This document shows positions 17,811-25,953 of a DNA stretch of 50,730 nt, one piece after another (the stretch's first letter is position 1; each line of letters opens with the position of its first letter). The stretch lies in assembly GCA_947632055.1 (NCBI GenBank), contig CANRNS010000004.1:1-50730 (forward strand), in the 5' to 3' direction. Under the pieces are notes generated by a model. That model was not told the origin of the DNA. It searched no databases and worked only from the letters and a program-made list of their open reading frames with translations. The DNA is from an uncultured Akkermansia sp. (GTDB taxonomy: Bacteria; Verrucomicrobiota; Verrucomicrobiia; Verrucomicrobiales; Akkermansiaceae). The translations under genes were made by a program, and so were the position numbers.

Positions 17811-17816
17811 GTTCCA

Positions 17817-18257
17817 TCAGTCCCGGTGGTAGGGAGCGCCGGCCAACAGCGTGTGGATGCGGTACACCTGTTCCAGAAGGACGAGCAGCGCCAACTCGTG
17901 CTGCATGGTGTGGCGACCCAAGGAAAGCGTCATCTCGCAAGCGTTGCGCAGTTTTTCCGTGTGACCGTTCGCCGGACCGATGAGGAAAGCCACGCGTTTT
18001 ACCGCGTCCATCTGCCACGTACGCCATTGGCCTTCCAGCTCGCGCGTGCTCCAGTTCTTTCCTCGCTCATCCATTGCGATGCGCAGACAGCCCGTGCTGG
18101 CGCGCAGCATGGCATCCGACACCTCGTTCGCACTCCCATCCTTCACGTAGCGTATCTCCACTTTTCCGAGCGGGCGCAACCGTTCCTCATAAAAAGCCAC
18201 ACCCGCCTTCACGTAGGCAAGCGCAGGCCTGTTCACGGCTAAAATCAGCGTCTGCAT
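17817..18257 (-). CDS. rlmH: 23S rRNA (pseudouridine1915-N3)-methyltransferase RlmH
   Basis: A 146-residue SPOUT methyltransferase that modifies pseudouridine 1915 in helix 69 of 23S rRNA. The start [19 protein letters not shown] and the end [20 protein letters not shown] with terminal PYHRD follow the family closely. [10 protein letters not shown] corresponds to the usual LIGGxxG SAM loop with one Gly replaced by Pro. Length is normal. The ATG lies directly on the U-run ending the small SRP RNA and has no Shine-Dalgarno sequence, so expression probably depends on read-through of the SRP RNA terminator. Confidence 0.92.
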   Translation of the reverse strand: MQTLILAVNRPALAYVKAGVAFYEERLRPLGKVEIRYVKDGSANEVSDAMLRASTGCLRIAMDERGKNWSTRELEGQWRTWQMDAVKRVAFLIGPANGHTEKLRNACEMTLSLGRHTMQHELALLVLLEQVYRIHTLLAGAPYHRD

Positions 18258-18263
18258 AAAAAA

Positions 18264-18364
18264 GAGAACCGCCGAAGCCTACCCGACAAATGAGGAACGA
18301 ATACCGTTGCTACCTTTCGGTCCTGGCGGGGTTTTCCGGCCGCATTTCCGGGGGCTCCGGCGGC
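18264..18364 (-). ncRNA. ffs: Small signal recognition particle RNA (4.5S type)
   Basis: On the minus strand the sequence contains the conserved SRP domain IV hairpin: AACCCCGCCAGGACCGAAAG, followed by GTAGCAACGGT, matching the CAGG...GGAAGG..GCA signature. The ends pair strongly: CCGCCGGAGCC (5') with GGCTTCGGCGG (3', one G-U), and inside this CCCGGAAATG with CATTTGTCGGG. A T-run (18258-18263) follows the closing stem, giving an intrinsic terminator. This is the short, Alu-less bacterial form. A consensus promoter lies upstream. The RNA works with Ffh and FtsY in membrane protein targeting. Confidence 0.9.
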
Positions 18365-18370
18365 AGGAGC

Positions 18371-18399
18371 ATTGTACCCGAACGATACGGAAGCGTCAA
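18371..18399 (-). promoter_or_regulatory. Sigma70-type promoter of the SRP RNA
   Basis: On the minus strand: -35 TTGACG (18394-18399), a 17-bp spacer and -10 TACAAT (18371-18376), with transcription expected from G at about 18364, exactly where the SRP RNA terminal stem begins. The -35 box overlaps the stop codon of the upstream MATE gene. Confidence 0.8.
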
Positions 18400-19778
18400 G
18401 TACGGAGAAAAACTTTACGGGCCGTTGCACGAAATCGCAGGACAAAAATGGCGGCTATGGCCGTGAGCGAAACAATGAAGCTCCACCACGCCCCTTGGGG
18501 TCCCATGGCAGGCCACAGCCAATCCGTGCGGATGAGAATGACGGAAAGAGGAAAACCCAACATCCAGTAGCAACCTATGTTGGCCCATGTGATGACTGCG
18601 GTGTCGTGACAGGCCCGCAGCAGGCCCGCCATCAGCGCCTGGGTGCCATCGGAAAATTGATACACGGCACAGAGAACCACCAACTTGGCCGCCGTAGCGG
18701 TGACGGTAGGATCATCGGTGTAGAAGGAGATGATGCCGTACCGCCAATAGATGACCGCCAGCATCAAAAAGGCCGCCGCCACGTACATAAGCCTCACGGC
18801 TGCGCGTACCAACGCTGAAAAACGCCGTTCATTTTGCGCCCCCACATGATAGGCTCCTCGGATAGAAACGGCTACGCTCAAACTGAGCGGAAACATGAAG
18901 AGCACGCCGGAGACATTGATGGCAATCTGCTGCGCGCTCACCATCAGCTCGCCCAACGGAGCAATTACCAACGTCACCACGCAAAAATAACTCATTTCGC
19001 ACAGCGAGGCCACCCCCAACGGCAAGCCCAGGCGCACAATGCGACGCACCACTCCGACTCTCCCATATCGCCGAAATCCCAACATCTGCAAGGCCACGCG
19101 GCGGTGCCGATGCGAAGCGACCTGCATCCCCAGCAACACCGCACACATGAGCCAATGCACGATGGTGGTCGCCAGACCACAACCTGCGCCGCCCAAAGCC
19201 GGGAATCCCCACCACCCTAGAACGCACGCATAATTGAGCGGCACATTCAACACTAAGCCAAGAAGACATACCACCATCGCCGGTCGAGTCTGCGCATATC
19301 CTTCCCAACATCCTTGCACTACCCTCATGAGCAGCGATGCAGGCACTGCTCCCATCAAAAAGTACACGTAAAGCGCAGCCTCGTGCGCCATCTGCGCCGA
19401 ATCTGTGATGCACGGAAACACCAAACTGCCCAAATAAAGCAACACAAGTTCCACCAACATGAGTGCAAGGCTGAGCAATTTGGCACTGTTAAGCAGCAAT
19501 CCAACCCGGCTTTCGCGGCCAGCCCCCAAAAGTCGTGCTAACATAGGGCTGATGATGTTCAGAATAGCTCCCACCGATACCATGATGGGCACCGTCACCG
19601 AGGTGCCCAAGGCCACCGCTGCCAAATCTCCGGTGCCCGCGCTTCCCGCCACCATCGTATCGATCACTCCCATGCCCACGCTCATCAAATTCGCCAAATA
19701 CAACGGTCCCATGAGCACGAGAATGCGCTTGAGTTCCCTGCCCTCAAGTTTCCTGGAACTTTTGATCAAAGCTGGCAT
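18396..19778 (-). CDS. MATE family efflux transporter
   Basis: A 460-residue inner-membrane protein with about 12 hydrophobic helices and the MatE N-terminal pattern (LYLANLMSVGMGVIDTMVAG). Family members export cationic compounds with Na+ or H+ antiport; the substrate is unknown. It overlaps the end of the RNase D gene by 13 bp, so the two are translationally coupled. Its stop codon lies within the -35 box of the SRP RNA promoter. Confidence 0.9.
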   Translation of the reverse strand: MPALIKSSRKLEGRELKRILVLMGPLYLANLMSVGMGVIDTMVAGSAGTGDLAAVALGTSVTVPIMVSVGAILNIISPMLARLLGAGRESRVGLLLNSAKLLSLALMLVELVLLYLGSLVFPCITDSAQMAHEAALYVYFLMGAVPASLLMRVVQGCWEGYAQTRPAMVVCLLGLVLNVPLNYACVLGWWGFPALGGAGCGLATTIVHWLMCAVLLGMQVASHRHRRVALQMLGFRRYGRVGVVRRIVRLGLPLGVASLCEMSYFCVVTLVIAPLGELMVSAQQIAINVSGVLFMFPLSLSVAVSIRGAYHVGAQNERRFSALVRAAVRLMYVAAAFLMLAVIYWRYGIISFYTDDPTVTATAAKLVVLCAVYQFSDGTQALMAGLLRACHDTAVITWANIGCYWMLGFPLSVILIRTDWLWPAMGPQGAWWSFIVSLTAIAAIFVLRFRATARKVFLRT

Positions 19779-20869
19779 GTGAGGGATATGGCACGCTGCG
19801 CCGCCGCATGGTCGATGAACAACTCGCGCTGCCAGCGCATGAGACTCGCCAACCCTTTTTGTTCATCAAATGCGAGCTCTTCAATCTGCGCGTGTGAAGC
19901 GATGAGCGAGGCATCCAAACGCAGAGCGTTTGCCAAGGCATCGCGACGCGCGAGCCAATGCTCCAACCTCATCTCGAAATGAGGAGGAGCCTGCTTCGAC
20001 TTAGCGCGCCGCGGCAGCACCGGATATTCCTCCTCGTCCATCAACTGAAAATGCCGCACAGCCCGGCGATAGCGAGCCAGACGTCCCGGGTTGCCATGCG
20101 GAGGGGACGTACGGCGAAACTCCTGCAGCTGTACGCTACGTTCCAACAAATCTTGATTGGAGCACACCATGAACACCGGACGGTTGATGCGCTCAGCCTC
20201 ATTCTCTCGCCAACGCCAAAGCTCCCGCAATGCCGCCAACCCACGGCGATTCAATCTCCCACAACCACGAATGCGCCATGCTTCTTTTTCATCTACGCTG
20301 TGCTGCCGCTGTTGACCGCGCTCCACGCTCACAGCGCAACTTTCCAAAAACCACTCGTAGCGTCCCATAGTTTTGAGCTGCCCGACCATGCGCTCCGCCA
20401 TATCCAGCACGTAAGCCACATCCCCCTGTGCGTAGGCCAGCATGGGCTCTGGGATAGGTCGCAAGCCCCAGTTGGCCTTCTGATTTTTTTTGCTCAACTT
20501 GATGCCGTAAAAATGCTCCACGAGCGCGGCCAACCCGAACTGCGCATGCCCCAAAAGTCGGGCCGCTATCTGCGTATCCAAAATCATTGCCGGCAGCGCC
20601 CCATATGCCTGCATCAACAGCCGCATATCGTAGTCCGCCCCGTGCATCCACACCTCTGCCGTCCGCAGCCAGTTGCAAAAGGGACTCATATCCTCAATGG
20701 CCAGCGGGTCGATTATTTCGATCCCCTCCGCGTCCGCGTACTGAATCAAGCACAGGTTTTCGCGGTATCGGTACAGGCTGTCAGCCTCCAGATCCAACAC
20801 CGTGCGCCCTCGCGGCTGAGCTTTTGCTCGCTTAGCCCAAAGCCTCAAGCTGGCAACATCCGAAATCAT
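19766..20869 (-). CDS. rnd: Ribonuclease D-like 3'-5' exonuclease
   Basis: The DEDDy exonuclease domain is visible: LDLEADSLYRY (Asp26, Glu28 in this numbering), HGADYDMRLLM, and YAQGDVAYVLDMA with the Tyr and Asp of motif III. An HRDC-like helical region follows (RRGLAALRELWRWRENEAER). RNase D trims 3' ends of tRNA and other stable RNAs. The ATG at 20869 gives 367 residues and starts close to the usual family start; an in-frame GTG at 20914 would add 15 residues. It overlaps the MATE gene by 13 bp. Confidence 0.88.
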   Translation of the reverse strand: MISDVASLRLWAKRAKAQPRGRTVLDLEADSLYRYRENLCLIQYADAEGIEIIDPLAIEDMSPFCNWLRTAEVWMHGADYDMRLLMQAYGALPAMILDTQIAARLLGHAQFGLAALVEHFYGIKLSKKNQKANWGLRPIPEPMLAYAQGDVAYVLDMAERMVGQLKTMGRYEWFLESCAVSVERGQQRQHSVDEKEAWRIRGCGRLNRRGLAALRELWRWRENEAERINRPVFMVCSNQDLLERSVQLQEFRRTSPPHGNPGRLARYRRAVRHFQLMDEEEYPVLPRRAKSKQAPPHFEMRLEHWLARRDALANALRLDASLIASHAQIEELAFDEQKGLASLMRWQRELFIDHAAAQRAISLTCQL

Positions 20870-20969
20870 CTGCGCGCCGATGCTATCACATGCCGTTTCT
20901 TTTTGCAAGCGCACTCATTTTCAATTTTTCCCCACCTTCCCGGGGCACCGCATGAGAACATGCGATCAC

Positions 20970-21080
20970 CATTGACGATTGATGATTTATTCACAATATG
21001 CATGTTGCGCAGGTTTTTCGGAAATGAACGCACCTGACCGATCAAGGAGATTTCACTCCTTTCGCCTCCTTGCGTTTACC
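20970..21080 (+). repeat. Dispersed intergenic repeat, copy 3
   Basis: The start CATTGACGATTGATGATTTA, core ATGCATGTTGCGCAGGTTTT and tail ATGAACGCACCTGACCGATC form the best preserved copy. It lies between the RNase D start and tRNA-Leu. Closest match to copies 4 and 7. Confidence 0.65.
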
Positions 21081-21150
21081 GTGGTACTACTCATTTCCTG
21101 CTTGCATGGCTCGCGGTTTTATGCTTCAATGCGGCTGGAGCGAGCGTCAT

Positions 21151-21232
21151 GCGCACGTGGCGGAATTGGTAGACGCGCCGGTTTTAGGGTCCGGTGAGCT
21201 AGCTCGTGGAGGTTCGAGTCCTCTCGTGCGTA
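21151..21232 (+). tRNA. tRNA-Leu (anticodon UAG)
   Basis: Acceptor stem GCGCACG pairs with CGTGCGT (G1-U72, as in other bacterial tRNA-Leu), discriminator A. The D arm TGGCGGAATTGGTAGACGC is typical of Leu. Anticodon loop TTTAGGG gives UAG, reading CUN codons; pair 31-39 is T-T. A variable arm follows, then the T arm GAGGTTCGAGTCCTC. CCA is not encoded. It is convergent with rsmI, 7 bp away. Confidence 0.93.
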
Positions 21233-21239
21233 CAGCCGC

Positions 21240-21941
21240 TCAGTCGCACTCTTCATCGCGCGGCGCTTTCGCGGCATTGATGAGCAAGACCATCTCCCCC
21301 TTGTATGGATGGGCAGCAAAGTCCGCTGCCAACGAGGCAGCTGTGCCGCGGTGGTAAGTCTCATGCAATTTGGTGAGTTCGCGCGCCACGCACACACGAG
21401 CATTGGGGTCTAGCGCTGCTAACTCGGCGAGCGTGGCTGCTATGCGGTAGGGCGATTCGTAGTAGATGCACGTGCAGCCCGCCTGCAGCGCGTTCTGCAA
21501 CACGCGTTGCCGCTTCCCGCTCTTCACCGGTAAAAACCCGCCAAAGTAAAATGCATCGCAGGGCAAGCCCGAGCCCACCAAAGCCGTCACCCCAGCACAA
21601 GGCCCCGGCAAGACAGTATAATCCACTCCGCACTTCTGCAACTCGTGCACAAGCCGGTACCCGGGATCACTCACCCCAGGCATACCCGCATCAGTAACCA
21701 CCGCGAATCTTTCTCCTCCGGCTGCCCGCTGCGCCACTTCAACGCAGCGCGCGCGCTCGTTGTGTTCGTGCAAGCTGAGCAGGGGCTTGCTGATGCCATA
21801 GTGTGCCAACAAACGCCCGGTGTTGCGCGTATCCTCGCAGCACACGCAGTCGACTTCTTCCAGCACGGCCAAAGCGCGGCGTGTAATATCCTCTCGATTT
21901 CCAATGGGCAATCCGACAAAACTGACCGGATAGGAAATCAT
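21240..21941 (-). CDS. rsmI: 16S rRNA (cytidine1402-2'-O)-methyltransferase RsmI
   Basis: A 233-residue tetrapyrrole-methylase-fold enzyme that adds the 2'-O-methyl group to C1402 in the ribosomal P site. Conserved blocks: VGLPIGNREDITRRAL (normally TPIGN), CCEDTRNTGRLLAHYGI, SLHEHNE, VVTDAGMPGVSDPGYRLV, VLPGPCAGVTALVGSG, FYFGGFLP and YYESPYRIAATL. The length is somewhat shorter than E. coli RsmI (286), lacking the extra C-terminal helices. The ATG overlaps the lptE stop by 4 bp (ATGA). Confidence 0.95.
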   Translation of the reverse strand: MISYPVSFVGLPIGNREDITRRALAVLEEVDCVCCEDTRNTGRLLAHYGISKPLLSLHEHNERARCVEVAQRAAGGERFAVVTDAGMPGVSDPGYRLVHELQKCGVDYTVLPGPCAGVTALVGSGLPCDAFYFGGFLPVKSGKRQRVLQNALQAGCTCIYYESPYRIAATLAELAALDPNARVCVARELTKLHETYHRGTAASLAADFAAHPYKGEMVLLINAAKAPRDEECD

Positions 21942-22459
21942 GGAATCGTTAATCTCTGCACGATCTCTTCTGCTGCCAGACGAGTGGCGTATGACAGCGC
22001 ACTGTCGCGCGCCGTCTGCACATTACCGTTGGCATCATCGTTAAAGTAACTTCCTTCGGCAGCCACCTCTCCCCGGGTTAGCACGCGACCGGTGGCAGTT
22101 TCTGTGACCGTATAGCTGACATGCACGGTCAGTCCTATTTCAGAGCTCAGGTAAGTGTTGAGCGAATTGGTGCGCAGGGAACCGCTCGTCACGGAGGAAA
22201 CGTAGCCGCTCACCACCGCATCGCAGAGCGAGGGAGAAGCCAGGCGAAAGGCGCCATCGCGCTGCACGCTTTCGGTGAGCGCCGTGGTGAGCTGCATGGC
22301 CACGTTGGGATAAAGCGTCTTGTTGGCAAACATGTTGACGCAAACGCTGTTCACCTTTTGCATCGAGCGGCTTTTCACCCCTCCCAAGTGATACCCGCAA
22401 CCGACAGTGAACAGCGCGCAGCATACCGCGCAGGCAAATCTGGCAACAGGTATATTCAC
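21938..22459 (-). CDS. lptE: LptE-like LPS-assembly lipoprotein
   Basis: A 173-residue lipoprotein (signal ends LFTVGC-GYHLGG). GYHL right after the lipidated Cys is the hallmark of LptE, which plugs the LptD barrel in the outer membrane. The following pattern (VNSVCVNMFANKTLYPNVAM, TALTESVQRD, then VSGYVSSV and VSYTVTETATGRVL) matches the family. It sits between a BamD-like gene and rsmI with 4-bp ATGA overlaps on both sides, giving one envelope-biogenesis operon. Confidence 0.85.
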   Translation of the reverse strand: MNIPVARFACAVCCALFTVGCGYHLGGVKSRSMQKVNSVCVNMFANKTLYPNVAMQLTTALTESVQRDGAFRLASPSLCDAVVSGYVSSVTSGSLRTNSLNTYLSSEIGLTVHVSYTVTETATGRVLTRGEVAAEGSYFNDDANGNVQTARDSALSYATRLAAEEIVQRLTIP

Positions 22460-23439
22460 GATTTCTTAGCTGCCAACGAGGCACGACGAAGCGCAGCACG
22501 CGCACGAGCCAGCAGTTGACGAGCTTTTTGCGCGGCTTGCGGATTGGCTGACTCCTGGCGTATTACGTCCTCAAAACAAAATACTGCCGGCCCATACTCG
22601 CGAGCACGCTCCAAATAGTAACGCCCCACCTCCAACTCTTGCTCAACCATGAGCCGTTCCATCTCCCGCACCCCATTGCGTGCAATACCTACATCCTTGT
22701 GATGAGGGAAAAGTAAAGTAAACTCCTCATACGCTTCGCGCGCGCGGTCCAAGTTCACCAAATTATTATCGCCACGCGTGCGGCTGCTGGCCCACAGCTT
22801 GGCTTCCATCAACTGAGCCCCCGGCGCGTACGGGCTGTCCGGGTAATCCTCAACCAGCTTCTTGAGCACCCCAGCCGCCTCATCGTACCTCCTGCGTTGA
22901 ACTAAGTAATTGCCCAATACCGACGTCGCCGTAGCAGACATGTCGGCGTACGGCGCATTCTTGATCACCGATTGAAGCCACTCTATCACCTTTTCTTCCT
23001 CCATGGGCACATTCCACATCCAAAGCACTTTGCCCATGAGCTTGCCATTGGCGGCGGCCGTAGCAATGGCCAACTGACGGTTGAGCGCCTGAGAATAGAG
23101 TTCGCTGCTCTGGTAGCCTTCTACCACTTTGCCGTACTGAAGAAACGCCTCGCGCGGGTCTCCCAACCTCTCCTCAATTTCTCCAAGCATCATACGCGCT
23201 TGCGGGGCGCACGGCGACAAATCATGGTTGTTTACGATCTGCTTCAGCGTGCTGCGCGCAGCCGACAACTTCCCTGCCGCACGCTGCGCTTGCGCACGCG
23301 CCATGAGCGCATCAGCCTTGACATCCACGGCGCGCACTTGGCCCGACGGCAGAGGTCCTTCGTTCTGGCTACACATTGTCAGCGCAACTATCCCCAACAG
23401 AGCTACGAGTATTTTGAGCTTGCTCATGGCGTGCAGCAT
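22456..23439 (-). CDS. BamD-like outer-membrane assembly lipoprotein (TPR)
   Basis: A TPR-rich lipoprotein of 327 residues from the ATG at 23439, which follows GGAGAG with a 7-bp spacer; Met5 at 23427 is the alternative. Signal MSKLKILVALLGIVALTMCS has a lipobox ending in Cys. Repeats of the BamD/YfiO type follow: RAAGKLSAARSTLKQIV, GDPREAFLQYGKVVEGYQSS, RRYDEAAGVLKKLVEDYPDS and a final FEDVIRQES unit. BamD helps insert beta-barrels into the outer membrane; co-location with lptE supports an envelope role. A generic TPR lipoprotein is the alternative. Confidence 0.8.
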   Translation of the reverse strand: MLHAMSKLKILVALLGIVALTMCSQNEGPLPSGQVRAVDVKADALMARAQAQRAAGKLSAARSTLKQIVNNHDLSPCAPQARMMLGEIEERLGDPREAFLQYGKVVEGYQSSELYSQALNRQLAIATAAANGKLMGKVLWMWNVPMEEEKVIEWLQSVIKNAPYADMSATATSVLGNYLVQRRRYDEAAGVLKKLVEDYPDSPYAPGAQLMEAKLWASSRTRGDNNLVNLDRAREAYEEFTLLFPHHKDVGIARNGVREMERLMVEQELEVGRYYLERAREYGPAVFCFEDVIRQESANPQAAQKARQLLARARAALRRASLAAKKS

Positions 23440-23498
23440 ACCACATCTCTCCACCCTTGGCAAGCGCAAGTAACCAGAGCTAACACATTGAAAAATGC

Positions 23499-23640
23499 GT
23501 TTGCCATTTACGATTGATGATTTTCTGTTTGCAATTTGTTGACAATGTACATATTGAGAAGATTTCACCAAAGAAGCGCACCCAATCGACCGGAGGGGTC
23601 CCATTCCTTGTCAACTCCTTTCAAACGCGTTTGCCCCGCA
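23499..23640 (+). repeat. Dispersed intergenic repeat, copy 4 (long)
   Basis: The longest copy: ATTTACGATTGATGATTTTC, TTGTTGACAATGTACATATT, GAAGCGCACCCAATCGACCG, and a terminal TCAAACGCGTTTGCCC with the perfect palindrome CAAACGCGTTTG (23622-23633), also found in copy 2. GCGTTTGCC occurs at both ends. It lies 54 bp upstream of the Lrp-type regulator. Confidence 0.65.
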
Positions 23641-23693
23641 CAAGTAACAAGCAAATCTTGCCAAGCACCCTCGCCCGTGCTATACTGCCGCGC

Positions 23694-24170
23694 ATGACCT
23701 TGGAAGCGTTACTCAAACTCCTGGAAGAAGATGCCCGTCTGACTGACAAGCAGTTAGCCGCTCGCTTGGGCGCTGATGTGGAGGAAGTGGCCGCTGCCCG
23801 AGCCGAGCTGGAAAATCAAGGTCGCATTGTGGGCTACCAAACCATCGTGAATGACGACTCAGTGGGCGTAGCTGCTTTCATTGAAGTGCGGTGCACGCCG
23901 GAAAGAGAGGGCGGATTCAACCGTCTGGCCGAGCGCATCTCCCGTTTCGATGAAGTGAAGAGCTGCTACTTGATGTCGGGCGGCTACGACTTGTTAGTGA
24001 TGGTGGAAGCAAAGGACCTGATGGGAGTCGCCCGTTTCGTCACGGACAAGCTTTCCAGCATGGAGGGAGTCATCTCCACCGCCACGCACTTTCGCCTCAA
24101 AACCTACAAGCTGTACGGGCTCATGTTTGATGAACCTTCCTGCTCTGAGCGCCTCAGCGTTGCCCCCTGA
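23694..24170 (+). CDS. Lrp/AsnC-family transcriptional regulator
   Basis: A 158-residue regulator. Residues 1-50 form the helix-turn-helix (LLKLLEEDARLTDKQLAARL) and residues 60-150 the RAM ligand-binding domain (VGVAAFIEVRC, YLMSGGYDLLVMVEAKDLMG). It starts at the ATG at 23694, with no clear SD. It ends 3 bp before an aminotransferase gene, an arrangement pointing to amino-acid-responsive control of that enzyme. Upstream lies dispersed-repeat copy 4 with a 12-bp palindrome. Confidence 0.92.
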   Translation: MTLEALLKLLEEDARLTDKQLAARLGADVEEVAAARAELENQGRIVGYQTIVNDDSVGVAAFIEVRCTPEREGGFNRLAERISRFDEVKSCYLMSGGYDLLVMVEAKDLMGVARFVTDKLSSMEGVISTATHFRLKTYKLYGLMFDEPSCSERLSVAP

Positions 24171-24173
24171 TCT

Positions 24174-25349
24174 ATGGACTGGAACCACACGCTCTCTCGC
24201 CAAATTACCCAGCTCCCGCGTTCCGGCATCCGCGAGTTCTTTGACCTCGTCATCGGCAGCAAAGGCATCATTTCTCTGGGCGTTGGCGAACCCGACTTCG
24301 TTACCCCCTGGCACGTGCGCGAGGCTGCTATCTACTCGCTCGAAAAAGGTCATACCACCTACACGAGCAACTACGGCTTGGAATCCCTGCGCCGGGGCAT
24401 CTCCCAGTACGTGCAGGACTTTTTCCACGTGGAGTACGATCCTGCCTGCGAGATCCTGCCCACCGTAGGGGTAAGTCAAGCCATTGACCTGGCTCTGCGC
24501 TGCCTGCTCAATCCCGGCGATGAGGTGCTCTACCACGAGCCGGGCTACGTGAGTTACGCGCCCACAGTGAGCATGACCTACGCGCACGCCACAGCGGTGC
24601 AGACGAGTATCGACGATCTTTTCGCGCTTTCGCCGCAGAAGTTGGAAGCGGCCATCACACCCAAGACAAAGGTGCTCATGCTCAATTTCCCGACCAATCC
24701 GACCGGCTCCATCGCCCCGCTGGAAACGCTCAAAAAAATTGCGGAGATATGCTGCCGACACGATATTTTTGTGCTCACCGATGAAATATACTCGGAGCTG
24801 CGTTACGATGGCGAGCCACACACCAGCATTGCCTCTCTGCCCGGCATGAAGGAACGCACTCTGCTGCTGCACGGCTTTTCCAAAGCTTTCGCCATGACGG
24901 GTATGCGCCTCGGCTACGCCTGCGGGCCGCGCGAGCTCATCGACCTGATGGTCAAAATCCACTCTTACACCATGATCTGCCCCTCCATTACCAGTCAGGA
25001 AGCCGGGGTCGAGGCTCTCAAGAACGGCAGACCGGCCATGGAAGAGATGCGCGACAGCTACCACCGCCGCCGCGACTACATCGTCAAACGCTTCAATGAT
25101 ATGGGGCTGGATTGCCACCTGCCCGGCGGCGCTTTTTACACTTTCCCGAGCGTGAAACGCTTTGGCCTCTCCTCGCGCGAGTTTGCGATGCGTCTGCTGC
25201 AAGAAGAAAAGGTAGCTGCCGTACCAGGAACAGCCTTTGGCGCCTGTGGAGAAGGCTACCTGCGCTGCTGCTACGCTACCAGCTTTGACTTGCTGGAACA
25301 AGCCTGCGATAAAATGGCACACTTTTGCGATTCCCTACGATCTCACTAA
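24174..25349 (+). CDS. PLP-dependent class I/II aminotransferase
   Basis: A 391-residue fold-type I aminotransferase. Motifs: ISLGVGEPDFVTPWHVREA, YTSNYGLESLRRGISQYV, NFPTNPTGS (Asn contacting PLP), LTDEIYSELRYDG, and HGFSKAFAMTGMRLGYACG with the PLP-binding Lys. PGGAFYTFPSV and RCCYATS (normally R-SYA) follow. Likely substrates are aromatic or neutral amino acids, but the sequence does not decide. It is cotranscribed with the Lrp regulator 3 bp upstream. Confidence 0.93.
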   Translation: MDWNHTLSRQITQLPRSGIREFFDLVIGSKGIISLGVGEPDFVTPWHVREAAIYSLEKGHTTYTSNYGLESLRRGISQYVQDFFHVEYDPACEILPTVGVSQAIDLALRCLLNPGDEVLYHEPGYVSYAPTVSMTYAHATAVQTSIDDLFALSPQKLEAAITPKTKVLMLNFPTNPTGSIAPLETLKKIAEICCRHDIFVLTDEIYSELRYDGEPHTSIASLPGMKERTLLLHGFSKAFAMTGMRLGYACGPRELIDLMVKIHSYTMICPSITSQEAGVEALKNGRPAMEEMRDSYHRRRDYIVKRFNDMGLDCHLPGGAFYTFPSVKRFGLSSREFAMRLLQEEKVAAVPGTAFGACGEGYLRCCYATSFDLLEQACDKMAHFCDSLRSH

Positions 25350-25366
25350 CCCACCTCCTGATATCA

Positions 25367-25951
25367 ATGGACTGGCTCGCTTTTATCATGGCTCTCTGCG
25401 CAGGCGTTTCGCTTTCGGCCGCCTGTGGTTTTCGCGTATTCCTGCCTCTGCTGGCTTTATCCATTGCCGTGCGCTTCGGCGGTTATGCCGTCAACGAGCA
25501 TCTGGCATGGGTGGGCAGCGATCCTGCTTTTTGCAGTCTCCTGATTGCCACGGTCGTTGAAATCATCGCCTACTATGTGCCTTTCGTGGATCATTTGCTG
25601 GACACCGTGAGTGCGCCGCTCGCCGTGGCAGCCGGAGCTGTCGTCACCGCCGGGCTGCTGCCCGATATGCCGGACTTCCTTCAGTGGACCATCGGCATCC
25701 TCGCGGGGTCCGGCGCGGCCGGCATTGTGCAACTGGGCACCACAGCTGCGCGCGGTACGAGCACAGTGACAACGGGCGGTTTCGGCAACTTCCTCGTCTC
25801 AACCTCCGAAAACCTGCTGTCAGCTGTAGGCGCTGTGCTGGCTATTGCACTGCCGGCGCTGGCTATCATCGGCGTGCTTCTCTTTGTGTGGTTGCTGTGG
25901 CGCATCATCCGACGCTGCCGCAGAAAGGCCACTCTCCAACCCGTTTCATAA
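25367..25951 (+). CDS. DUF4126 membrane protein
   Basis: A 194-residue membrane protein with about five hydrophobic helices, a Gly-rich central part (GTTAARGTSTVTTGGFGNF) and a basic tail (RIIRRCRRK). The pattern SAACGFRVFLPLLALSIA near the N-terminus and the central motif fit DUF4126. Function unknown. Start chosen at the ATG at 25367, 17 bp after the aminotransferase; a further upstream ATG at 25325 would overlap that gene. Confidence 0.8.
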   Translation: MDWLAFIMALCAGVSLSAACGFRVFLPLLALSIAVRFGGYAVNEHLAWVGSDPAFCSLLIATVVEIIAYYVPFVDHLLDTVSAPLAVAAGAVVTAGLLPDMPDFLQWTIGILAGSGAAGIVQLGTTAARGTSTVTTGGFGNFLVSTSENLLSAVGAVLAIALPALAIIGVLLFVWLLWRIIRRCRRKATLQPVS

Positions 25952-25953
25952 CC

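Noticed and set aside
23994..25322. Long minus-strand frame opposite the aminotransferase
   Set aside because: The plus strand has every aminotransferase motif; the antisense product has no recognisable domain.
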